This document shows positions 19,414-29,193 of a stretch of DNA of 64,000 nt, in pieces; position 1 is the stretch's first letter, and each line of letters opens with the position of its first letter. The translations under genes were made by a program, and so were the position numbers. The notes beneath the pieces were generated by a model. That model had not been told where the DNA came from. It did no database searches and saw only the letters and a program-made list of their open reading frames with translations. This DNA is from Picochlorum sp. 'celeri' (Eukaryota; Chlorophyta; Trebouxiophyceae), in the NCBI GenBank assembly GCA_010909725.1, contig JAACMV010000014.1, positions 310,001 to 374,000 on the forward strand, given 5' to 3'.

Positions 19414-20529
19414 ATGAAAGAGACATTCAACGGATGTAGTACAAAAAAAGGTATCGTGGTCGTCTTGGTCACCTTCACGTCTTTGGCTGCCTTCTTTACT
19501 CTATTGCCTTTTCAAAGCCATGGGCATGGATCATCAACGCATTTCAGCATATTCACTAGGTCGGAGAAAAAGCTCATATGGGTTACCTCGATACACGAGC
19601 ATCATCCTGATGGAATTTGCTATCTGAAAATGGCCCTGAAGAGTGCTGTTCAAAAGTGTACAAGTCTGTTTCCAGTCGTCCTTCATGCAGGTCAGGTAAG
19701 CAACCAAATAGATTTGAAACACTACGGGAAGTTTGCTACATTCATCAACTTTGAATCAAACTATACAGCAGTGCTGAAAGCTCGCTACCAAGTGGAGTCC
19801 ATAGGTTCAGTATTTGCCCGCTTGGAATCTGCTTCTGTGTTGATGCACAGTATCAAATCAGGGGCATTGTGGGGTAAAAATCTCATTACATCTCATTTTT
19901 TATACACCGATGTCGATATAATGTTCATGAGAGATTTTCCTGTCCAGCCTCTTTCCACTCCATCCTCTGTGGCCTTTAGTTCTCAAATACTACAGATTCC
20001 AACACCTGAAAATACAGGTGTGATGATCATTAATACCTCATGGCTGCATCAGGAAGTGTCTCACATCATGAGCTATGGTTTGGCTACAAATTTTAAACAC
20101 GTAGCTATGGACCAAGGACTGCTTATAGACTATTTGCACTATATTGGTATCAAACCAGAGTATCTCGATCTGGTGTACAATTGGAAAGCATACTGGGGAG
20201 ATAATCGTACGACTCCCTTCATCGTCCATTGGCACGGCCCAAAGCCATTAGACAATTGCAGTGAGTGCATCTACATGAACTACAAATCTGGTCAGATATC
20301 TAGAAAGTGGCCAGAGAATCCAATCAAAATGACACCGGTAAGAGGATCATTCATGATTGGAGATTTCAATGCATCACAGTGTGATCATAGTGAGATTTGT
20401 CCCCGAATTTATCTTGACGTTTTGAGGGCTCGGCACAGCGACATAGGGGACTGGATTCGTCGTTTTGAGGAATACACATCCACATCAAACAATGTATGCT
20501 TGAATGAATCCTACCAGTCTCTTGCATGA
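19414..20529 (+). CDS. type II membrane glycosyltransferase, GT8-like fold
   Basis: 371-aa protein with a short cytosolic N-terminus, one hydrophobic anchor (about residues 13-33, GIVVVLVTFTSLAAFFTLL) and a luminal domain: the layout of Golgi glycosyltransferases. The domain has a DxD-type metal/nucleotide-sugar motif (LYTDVDIMFMRDF), an NTGVMIINTSW strand, DQGLLIDYL and HWHGPKP, as in GT8-like and related nucleotide-diphosphosugar transferases. Several Cys and N-glycosylation sequons in the C-terminal part fit a secretory-pathway location. Donor sugar and acceptor cannot be told from sequence. A polysaccharide or glycoprotein glycan role is inferred. Confidence 0.72.
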   Translation: MKETFNGCSTKKGIVVVLVTFTSLAAFFTLLPFQSHGHGSSTHFSIFTRSEKKLIWVTSIHEHHPDGICYLKMALKSAVQKCTSLFPVVLHAGQVSNQIDLKHYGKFATFINFESNYTAVLKARYQVESIGSVFARLESASVLMHSIKSGALWGKNLITSHFLYTDVDIMFMRDFPVQPLSTPSSVAFSSQILQIPTPENTGVMIINTSWLHQEVSHIMSYGLATNFKHVAMDQGLLIDYLHYIGIKPEYLDLVYNWKAYWGDNRTTPFIVHWHGPKPLDNCSECIYMNYKSGQISRKWPENPIKMTPVRGSFMIGDFNASQCDHSEICPRIYLDVLRARHSDIGDWIRRFEEYTSTSNNVCLNESYQSLA

Positions 20530-20787
20530 TGAGGAGATTGCAAGGAACCAATGAATGAATTGCTTGAAAGAATGCACTCGTTTGTACTTGTATATTGATG
20601 TTCGCTTATCCGGGAGCATCCCTAGGTTTTCTTGGAACCAATCATTGGATACTTGTGGAAAGTAGCTACTTTCCTGAGAGATGAACGTATCTTGGGAGAT
20701 ATGATTGTGTCAAAATTCGATACTTGTGCATATCCCTTACAGCCCCAACCCAAATTTAATTATATTCATTTGACTACTTCTATAACG

Positions 20788-23403
20788 ATGATTCTCTCGC
20801 AATACCCAGGCATGGGAGTATTCGAGAGGATACAAACTGGCGGACAAGGGATTACAGGAATCCGACAAAATCGGGGGATTTCTGTCAATACAGGGCATTA
20901 TCATCTTCTCAGATATACCAATAGTACAAGAAATAGATATGTGAGACTGCAAGCGAAAAATACAATGTCAGAGCAGGTCGATACTGCCAAAGAGGAAGAC
21001 AGTACAGCTGGCCCCAAGGTGAGAAGGAGAAGAACCAAGACGAAAAAGAAGGGGGGAGTGACGCTCACATCGACCGCATCTCATGGTGGCGTTGTCAAAA
21101 GTACGCGATTGGTGGACAAGGATACAGTTTCCATTGGGATTGACGTGACAGAGTGTGGAGATGATGCCGAGATTGATGTGTTGTGGTATGTTGCATCTGC
21201 TTCTTTCCTTTTTCTACCCGTATGTGGACTGACGAATGCTTTATTTTGTGTGTGTATCATCAGGGGCGTATATCGAGCATCTCCAGATATATGGCAGTAT
21301 CCAAAGGCGATTCAGTCGCCTGACAGTTGTATGGACGAGGCAATGAATGCTATGAGTACACGAATGACATGCAAGAAGGGGGTGCACAGTGTGGCGTTCA
21401 ATGTGCCTGCTGCACTGGCGCCGCTGACGTTTGCATATGTTCTTGTGATTCGGAGTGACAATGATAGAATTATTACTCCGGCAAAAGGCGCTTACTTTAC
21501 GACTCAGATTGGTGTAGAGCCTGGGAGTGCAAAGAAATTGGGCTGCATGCCTTTTGTGAAGCAGCATCAATCAGGAGCTACAAAAGATGTTGGCATCAAC
21601 TTTGCAGTTGAATGTCAAGGTTGTGACTATGTGTCTCTTGTATTGGTCAAGTCTGTGCAGGATGATAGTGGGTATGCACAGCAGGAGATTGCGTTGGATC
21701 CACACATGAATCGGACAGGGAGTGTTTGGCATTGTGCAATACCATACTCTGATGATCTTGTTGGGTATGGATGGCGGGTCAATGGGGATTTGAGCTGGGA
21801 GACAAACCACCGGATTTCTCCCGATAGGATATTACTGGATCCAGAAGCTTTTTCTGTGAAGTTTGTTGATACATCATCATCTGTGGAGTCTCTTTCTGGA
21901 TTCCCTGTTATTGAGATGAGACAGGGAGAGGAAAAGATTGCTCTGAGCGGCATTGATTCTACCATATCAAAAGGTACGACGTCTCTGGCGAATGTGAATT
22001 CAACCGGATATGGAATATTGTCGGTCGATACGGCAACATTTGGACACAGCATGAGTGAGGTGAAGCATCCTGGCACATTCATGGGCATTGCAGAAGCAGC
22101 ACCATATTTTGCATCGCTTGGGATTGCTGCGATCAAGATGAATCTTCCATATACTGTTGGAGGGTCCCAAAACCGCTCTGTATCATTTTTCGCGCCTGAT
22201 CCATCCTTGGCGTCATCATCTATGGACAATGTTGCAGCAGAGTTCAGGTTAATGGCTGACACGCTCCATGCGATTGGCATCAAGGTCATCATATCCTTGG
22301 ATCTCACATTCACCGCAGAAGGCTCGGATGAAGATCCACACGTGATTTCATGGAGAGGATTAGATTATGGAAATTATTACAGAGAGAATGGTGTGTTGAA
22401 TTGTGGAAAACCAGTCCTTCAGGAGCACATCATTCGAGCATTGCGGCATTGGATGCTGGATCTCGGCGTGGATGGTTTTGAATTCATGTACGCGGAAAAT
22501 ATGGTTCAGAATATGGATGATGTCGTCATGGATGCACCTGCATTACCTGACGCGTTATGTCACGACCCCGTGTTGTCTCGCTGTATGATGATTGCCTCCC
22601 CCGGCAACAATCAGATGCTCCCAAGACAAGGTGCCAGGGGATTCCCGCACTGGGGAAGATGGATGGAAGCGCATGGCACCTGTGATTCACCTGTGATTCA
22701 CTATTTTGCAACGCCAGTCTCGTCGATGACGCCATCCATGGTAGAGAAATGCGCCCAGTTCATGTCTGGTCAGGCTGATCTCTTCTCCTCTCCACATCAC
22801 AGTTTCCCAGGAAACTTGGCAACACGGAGACCGATGCAGTATTCCATCAGCGAGATTGATGGAAATGCATGGACATCTACAGATTCGTTAATATCAACCG
22901 CAGCCAGTGCAGCGCGTGCTGCGATGATTGCTGATGGGGTGGATTCTTGCTTGGTGACATCAGATTCCCTGACCAGAGCCATCCTGACCACGGTCATATT
23001 TTCATCAGGAACGCCCTGCATTCCACAGGAAGCAATGCATAATGATATTGACACATTCGTGGGAGACTGCCTCACGTGCCGCCCAGTCTTGTCCAACGTC
23101 CTGGATGGAGCCTCACACAGAAGCTGGCATGCAGCTGATGGAACAAGCCATGCATCATGGGATGCCATGAATACCCACGTGATAGGACGTCTTCTGACGA
23201 ATGAATCAGGGAGCATGTATATTGTATTGAATCCAGAATACCATCCAGTTGATATCAGTCTGCCCCCAGTACCAGGAACCTGGCATCAGATTGTAGATTC
23301 CTATTCTGGTGACGTGCAACCAGCAGGCATGCCAGTAGCAACACCCACCCAAACCATTGCTGCCAAATCTGTCCGTGTATTCACAGCCTCCGCAACAGTA
23401 TAA
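20788..23403 (+). CDS. isoamylase-type starch debranching enzyme, ISA2-like, probably non-catalytic
   Basis: GH13 debranching-enzyme family with a CBM48-like N-terminal part and a barrel. Recognisable elements include AAPYFASLGIAAIKMNLPY, FRLMADTLHAIGIKVIISLD, VLQEHIIRALRHWMLDLGVDGFEF and the C-terminal beta domain. The catalytic signatures are lost: the VVYNH-type motif reads LDLTFTAEG, and GFRFD with the Asp nucleophile reads GFEFMYAE. Plant ISA2 is similarly inactive and acts as the partner of ISA1 in glucan trimming in the plastid. I place an intron at 21186-21263 (78 nt; donor GTATGT, acceptor ATCATCAG) that restores VLWGVYRASPDIW; it is a multiple of three without stops. Product 845 aa from ATG 20788. 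ATGs at 20701 and 20812 are alternatives. The Arg/Lys-rich N-terminus fits a plastid transit peptide. Confidence 0.82.
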   Translation: MILSQYPGMGVFERIQTGGQGITGIRQNRGISVNTGHYHLLRYTNSTRNRYVRLQAKNTMSEQVDTAKEEDSTAGPKVRRRRTKTKKKGGVTLTSTASHGGVVKSTRLVDKDTVSIGIDVTECGDDAEIDVLWYVASASFLFLPVCGLTNALFCVCIIRGVYRASPDIWQYPKAIQSPDSCMDEAMNAMSTRMTCKKGVHSVAFNVPAALAPLTFAYVLVIRSDNDRIITPAKGAYFTTQIGVEPGSAKKLGCMPFVKQHQSGATKDVGINFAVECQGCDYVSLVLVKSVQDDSGYAQQEIALDPHMNRTGSVWHCAIPYSDDLVGYGWRVNGDLSWETNHRISPDRILLDPEAFSVKFVDTSSSVESLSGFPVIEMRQGEEKIALSGIDSTISKGTTSLANVNSTGYGILSVDTATFGHSMSEVKHPGTFMGIAEAAPYFASLGIAAIKMNLPYTVGGSQNRSVSFFAPDPSLASSSMDNVAAEFRLMADTLHAIGIKVIISLDLTFTAEGSDEDPHVISWRGLDYGNYYRENGVLNCGKPVLQEHIIRALRHWMLDLGVDGFEFMYAENMVQNMDDVVMDAPALPDALCHDPVLSRCMMIASPGNNQMLPRQGARGFPHWGRWMEAHGTCDSPVIHYFATPVSSMTPSMVEKCAQFMSGQADLFSSPHHSFPGNLATRRPMQYSISEIDGNAWTSTDSLISTAASAARAAMIADGVDSCLVTSDSLTRAILTTVIFSSGTPCIPQEAMHNDIDTFVGDCLTCRPVLSNVLDGASHRSWHAADGTSHASWDAMNTHVIGRLLTNESGSMYIVLNPEYHPVDISLPPVPGTWHQIVDSYSGDVQPAGMPVATPTQTIAAKSVRVFTASATV

Positions 23404-23623
23404 CGTAGATATGAATGATCCAATGATGAATGTATCTTGTATAATCATATTCGATTGAAAGGAATGGACCCTATTGAGATCAACATCATCATCTTGAAAG
23501 CCAGGGTGGTTGCTTCAAATAACCAAACCTCCGATTGTTGCATCAATCCGACCAGGACGCACCAGATGTGCTATTAAATTTATTTAAAATTATATACTCA
23601 TCTCAGATACGATAATCAGCGCC

Positions 23624-24882
23624 ATGTTTGCCGCCTCTCAAACCAAACTGGCTGGTCTTCGCCTTTCTGTCAACCACCCTGGTACGATGAGTTGTCATCT
23701 GTGGATATTTGGTATTTTTTACATGTTCTGAAACATATATGAGTGGGAGGGATCAGAATGGGGGTGATCCTACTACAGTTGGGGGCGATCGCAGCGCTGC
23801 TGTTCTCCGAGTGGAGGGTCACTATGCTCTGATGCCCCATGGATGGGCTTGATATTCAAATTTTGAACCTTTTTATCACTTGAAATGCTCCATATGCAGG
23901 TGGCAGAGTGCTCTCTGGAAAGAGAGGCCTGGTTGTTCAGCCTCGTATGGCCAGCTTTGATAGGCCTGCAGGGGGTGCTTCTCGTGGTATTCCAGTTCCA
24001 ACAGACTTGAAGAGTAGTGTCGTTGACAGTACTGCCAGTAGCAACAATGGTGGATCTGTGTCTGTGTCTGGAGAGGTGTTGACCAACAGTGTGTTGGGTC
24101 CAGCTGCCATTTATGAAAAGGCATCTGATATGGGGGCATACAAGGCGTCATTGCCATGGTGGAAGATTATGCTGCTCGGAGCTATTGCTGGGTGCTATGT
24201 TGCTCTTGGAGGAGCATTGTTGTTGACGGTGGGTCCAAACTGCCCAGGTCTTGCCCAGTCCAATCCAGGATTGCAAAAGTACATCATGGGAGCAATTGGA
24301 TTCCCATATGCTCTCCTTGCCATTCTCACCTGTGGTGCAGAGCTCTTCACAGGTAACACTGCGTTGGTGACCACTGCCGTGTATGAAGGAAAGGCAACCA
24401 TCAAGCAGTTGCTCAAGTCATGGTCCTGCTCCTACTTTGGGAACATGATTGGATGCGCCTTGGGAATTGCTCTCTTTTACAACACTGGGTTGATGCCACA
24501 GTTCACCAATGGAGCCGAGTCTCTTGCTTTGTATAAGACAGCTGCTCCACTGAAAGCAACATTCATGAAGGCTATTGCTGCCAACTGGTTTGTGTGCTTG
24601 GCTGTGTGGCAGTCCATTGCTGCACAGAGCTTTGGAGGCAAGTTTATTGCATGCTTGGGACCAGTTTCTGCCTTTGTCTGTGTTGGTCTGGAGCACTGCA
24701 TTGCAAACATGTTCTTCGTTCCTCTTGGAATCATTGCCGGTGCTAATGTGACCATGGGACAGTTTTTGGTGAACAACCTCATCCCAGTCACTCTTGGAAA
24801 CATTTTCGCTGGTACTGTTCTTGTTGCCACCATGTACTCATTGATCTATGGATCTCTTGGGAGGAAAATTACACAGAAGTAA
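23624..24882 (+). CDS. formate/nitrite transporter family protein, NAR1-like
   Basis: FNT-family channel/transporter with six hydrophobic segments. Family motifs are visible: LFTGNTALVT, GLEHCIANMFF (containing the pore His) and NLIPVTLGNIFAG. Algal NAR1 proteins carry nitrite or bicarbonate across the plastid envelope or plasma membrane. Exon 1 (23624-23681) encodes MFAASQTKLAGLRLSVNHP. A 218-nt intron, 23682-23899 (donor GTACGA, acceptor ATGCAG, phase 1), leads to exon 2, which continues GRVLSGKRGLVVQPRMASF, so the first 40 residues resemble a chloroplast transit peptide. Total 346 aa. It converges on the coiled-coil gene, with 44 bp between stop codons. The substrate (nitrite, formate or bicarbonate) cannot be decided from sequence. 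Confidence 0.87.
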
Positions 24883-24926
24883 ACGATACACTTGACGATA
24901 TTATTCAGTTTTGTAAGTAAACAATT

Positions 24927-27758
24927 CTATTGCATGGGAGAATCGCCCCATTGTTTTGCTGTATCTTGAAGTGGTGAAGCTGTTGTCAAATCTAGTGATG
25001 TCCTTTCTTTGGGACCATCTAGTGATTTCTTGATTCCTTTCACCGTTGATGAAAACGCTTTTTTGACACTTCGTAAGGTGCTCTTTCCTTTCAGTCGACG
25101 AATTTCCATTCGGAGAGCTGAAATTTCATTGACGAGCTGCTGTTCATGCCTTGCAAATGCATCTTCTCGTTGGGCCAAGACCATCTTCTGTGCTGCCAGA
25201 TTCATCGACATTGTGTTGTATGATTCTAGTAACTCTGCCGTAGTTTTTGCACTGAGTTGCGCTGTTTTGAGATCTCCGACCTCACCCTTTAGCTTCTGAG
25301 CCAAATCAGAATCATGTGCCATCTGCGCAGGGGTATCACAGTGAATAACGCTTGCACCTCAAAACAACAACGCATTCATGTCGTACCTTGACCGTCAATT
25401 TTGATAGCTCTTCTTGGAGCATTTGAATTGCTTCATTATATAATTCTTCATCATCTGCGCCAGACTGTTTTTTGCTGATGAGACTGTCAAGGACGGATGA
25501 CAATGCTCCTGCCGACACCATACCAAGATTTGCTGACTTGGCAAAGAGTTTCTCTGGAGAGTTTTCTCCTGATGATAGTCCTGCTGTCGGGGCAGATGGG
25601 GTAACAAATTCTTCTTGTTCTTCTGCTGGCGATTTAACCTTGACTGGAGTAGGCTTTTCTGGTGTTGCATGGCTCCTCTCTGTTGCCTGTGCCTCTCCCA
25701 GCTGGATCACATTTGGTTCTTCAGAGGAAAGCTCTTTGTACCGTTTTGATTCTTCTACAGCTTCATCTCTCTCCAATTTCAATGTCTCGATTTCTGCAAG
25801 AAGAATTTCTATCCTTTGCACTTCAGTGGGCGGCATCCTTGCATCTTGATTACTATCACTGGCCATCACATCTCCATCTCCCTCTCTCTCAAGTCCTGTG
25901 CTTGGTGTATCTGCTGTCACGGTGGGAGGAATCACAAAGTGCTCTGCAGGAACCGATCGTTTATCCTCATCATCATGTACCTGGGAATCATGGGTGTTCT
26001 TTGCCTGCAATTCTTCAAGGCTATGTAATCTCTCAACAAACTCATCCTTTTCCTTGGTCACTTGTTCAAGGACTTCTTCTTGCTGCTTTAATCTCAGATT
26101 CAAATTCATTATAAGTGCATCCTTTTCCTTCAATGCATCCGCTTGCTCATTTTCAATTTGTGCAAGTGATGCTGTCTTTTGCTCCTGTTCCGATACCATG
26201 GTATCCTTCAACTCTTTCACATGTTGCACAAGCTCCATGTTTTCCTCCTTCAACCTCACCTGTTCCCGATATAAATCCTCATACATTTTGGAGTCTTCTT
26301 GCGCTTCGTATACAGATGTATCCCTAGCTCGGTCAATATCTTCTTGTCGAGGTGGAGGTTCGTTCATGAATAGAGTATATTCATACTCCCCGATACTCTA
26401 CACAACAGAGAAGAGACAAATCAATCATACACTCCTTGATCCACGATAATGTACCCTAAACCATACCTTGGCAAGCTTATCTTTGACTTTACAGAGTTCT
26501 ACATCCTTTGCAGAAGCCGCGCGTGCAACCGCTGCATGAGAAGACCGCAATGCCAAAATGGCTCCCTCCTTTACAGCCAGCACATCTTGCAACATGCCCA
26601 CTTCCTTCCGAAGCTCCTGTATCGTAAACGTACTATTCCCTGCACATGAAAAGTTTCACATATCGTTTTGATTGCTAAAACTACTACAAACGCATGCAGA
26701 GAAAAGGAAAAACCAAACCACGTACCAAATTGTTCTGCCACATGTTCTGAACAGACAATCTTCTCAACCTCGCCATCAACAGACCCGAGAATCCGCTTCA
26801 TTAAGACCTTGTTGGCCACATCTTCTTCTTGATACGACTGGAGCGACTTCTTACACGATTCTAGCTCGGACGCAAGCGCCTCTACTTGAGCCGCATGCAC
26901 CGCCATTGGCACAAACCCTCCACCTGCCATTCTCTCAGCCTCAGCAGCAACTGCCTTTTCTGATATATCCACAGCATCAGCCATTTTTTGAGCAGCTTCC
27001 ATAGAAATAGCATCTGCTTCCGCCTTCAGCCTCTTTGCCTCCACCATCTCCTCTCGCTGCCCTTCCAACACCTCGAGCACCTCCTCCAGCTCTGCTTGCT
27101 TCGCTGCAAGTGCAGCCTTCAACTCCTCAACCTCCCCCTCCACAATCTTCCCAAACTGATGCTCTCCCCCCAACATATCCTCCATATCCTTCAACTGCCG
27201 TCTCAAATCCAGAATGACATTCTGATCATGCTTCCTCATCGCATTTGCCTCCTTGGCACTCTCAATGTCTGCCTGCCCTTGCTCTATGGCCATATCCTTT
27301 GCTTTGACTACATTCTCAAGACTCTTAATCTCGTCCTTCAAAGACAGTATATCCTTACGAGACTGAGCCAACTGATTGCGCAGTTTGACCACATCCTCCA
27401 TACTCCCATTCATCACCTTTGAATTCGCTCCAGCACTGTCCAGCATCAGTCTGTTCAGCCTATCAGCCTCTTCGTTCGACGCGTCAGCTATCGCCTGCAA
27501 TCTCTTCCGCTCTTCATCCCATTTTTTAGACATTCGTTTCATCGATTTTAATTCCGTCTCAGCTTGCAGCGCCCTCTCCTCTGCCTGCTTCTGACTCGAC
27601 GCAAATTTTTCAATGACATTGTCCTTGAGTCCAAGTTGCTCTTGGATCACATCAATTTCCTTCTTGAGGCTCTTAATTTCATTCTTTTTTACTTTTAATT
27701 CATTTTGAAGATCTTTGACGTGGTATGCCAACGTCTCGCTGCCTCTGGGCGAGGCCAT
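24927..27758 (-). CDS. long coiled-coil protein of unknown function
   Basis: Four exons: 26726-27758, 26467-26639, 25387-26397 and 24927-25322. The introns are 86, 69 and 64 nt, with donors GTACGT, GTATGG and GTACGA and acceptors TGTGCAG, TGTGTAG and GCGCAG. They give 870 aa in a continuous frame. Nearly the whole protein is heptad-rich Glu/Lys/Leu/Gln coiled coil, broken by an acidic, Pro/Ser-rich linker (about residues 530-700). The C-terminus is a basic segment (KGKSTLRSVKKAFSSTVKG) followed by a Ser/Thr-rich tail. No transmembrane segment or enzymatic domain is seen. The style suits a golgin, centrosomal or microtubule-associated protein (plant MAP70 was considered), but I find no family-defining motif. 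The splice model is well supported because all four phases agree. Confidence 0.8.
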
Positions 27759-27888
27759 GGTTGAAACTCGCGAGAGTGTCCTCGTAGAGATACTCTCTGT
27801 ACAGTATCTGTACTATATATCTTACAAGATGTAATCTTTTTTGCCTTTTGAATCTCATTTCCTTACAGTGGGGGAAGATTGAGAAGGA

Positions 27889-27897
27889 TTTGACCGA
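27889..27897 (+). promoter_or_regulatory. TTTGACCGA site (W-box-like)
   Basis: Contains TTGACC, the core bound by plant WRKY factors. The same 9-mer recurs at four other positions in this window, all intergenic. It lies about 130 bp upstream of the coiled-coil gene start. Confidence 0.4.
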
Positions 27898-28996
27898 TGT
27901 GGAACCAGCGTAGCAGGAGTCGTTTGCTTCGCAAGCATGACAGGTGTCTGTGAAATATTAGGAAGGCGTGTGTATCCATGCTTTTCAATCAAACTCGTAC
28001 ATAGGCCTATACGATAGGTGCCCTGAAGTCACAGGCTCCATATTCAAATATGAGATTAGATGTACTCTCATTTGAATGATCCTTTCAACAGCTGAGTTGA
28101 ATAGAGCCAGACTGACACAAGTTTGTGCTGGAATGAACACAAGGGAAACAATATTGTCATTGCGAAATTTTGCTTTTTGATATCAAGAGAGACACTATAA
28201 TCAGCCAAGTTGCCTTTCTATGGCACCAGGCAGGCGGGGAAGGCACGAATACCAACTACTGCGACTCTCGACAAGCGCATTCCTGGCACTCGTCGTGGAA
28301 TTGTGATTACAACTATACATGTTCAGCACATCTCCATTGTATGATATGCTGATTTTTGGGATATTATATATTCTCAAGGTGGTAGAAAGATTCAGAAAAT
28401 GCATGTTTGACGTTAGACATATTTACCAGGGTCATCAATGGATATATATTGCGTAATCCATCGATTTAGCAATTGATAGGCACACCTACCCACTAGGTAG
28501 CGAGTGATTAACATGTCGCGCAACCCACTGTGGACATGGCCGAGGGTTTTCCTCGCGATATTTGGCAGACAAGTATAAAAGCTATTGTCTCAATGTGTGT
28601 GCATCTCGCCTGTGGCTGATTTTCCGGGTCTGGCGCAGCAAATCTGGATCCAACGGCAGGTCGTGAGCATGCCACATGTGGTAAGAGTGCTGGGCCTGTC
28701 AATTATTCATCCGGGATGCTAGATCTTCTCAATAAAATAAATTATGCCATATTAAACGCATATGATGAAATTTGCCAGAAACTCATTGAGCAGAATGCGC
28801 TCGTCGATGAAAGAGGACAAGAGAGCGCCTCGTAATATATGCTGCTTCAAATAAAGAGCATGGGTCCGTACTTTCAGGGGGCGCAGCGAAACTTTGACTA
28901 TTTTCACGATTTTACATAAACAGATGGCTCTGGACATTAGTGGCCGTTTGAGCCACGCGTCATGCACATACATGCGTCAATATCCTTTGGCCACAT

Positions 28997-29035
28997 GGAA
29001 TCTTTCCATATGGATTCCGTGCGTGGAAAGATTCC
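28997..29035. repeat. 11-bp inverted repeat
   Basis: GGAATCTTTCC (28997-29007) and its exact reverse complement GGAAAGATTCC (29025-29035), separated by 17 bp. It lies about 160 bp upstream of the secreted FN3-repeat gene start and could be a dimer-binding site or a hairpin. Confidence 0.7.
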
Positions 29036-29193
29036 GTGAAATTTTGAATTCGCGCCGTTGACCATCGATTGGATGACATCATCAGGTAGCTTCGTAGGGA
29101 TTACCAATATCCAAAATACAACAAAATTACTACACAGTTGACAAACAGTGGACTACTTTTCTTTCCGTATTTGTTCGAGTATTCCTTCTCAGG

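Larger units (their letters stand above)
27759..29193. other. 1.4-kb region without a supported gene
   Basis: Divergent region between the coiled-coil gene and the FN3-repeat gene. Only short open frames occur (longest about 80 codons), with no recognisable product. Notable elements are a TTTGACCGA site at 27889-27897 and an 11-bp inverted repeat at 28997-29035. No tRNA or known small RNA pattern was found. An unannotated non-coding RNA is possible. Confidence 0.55.
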
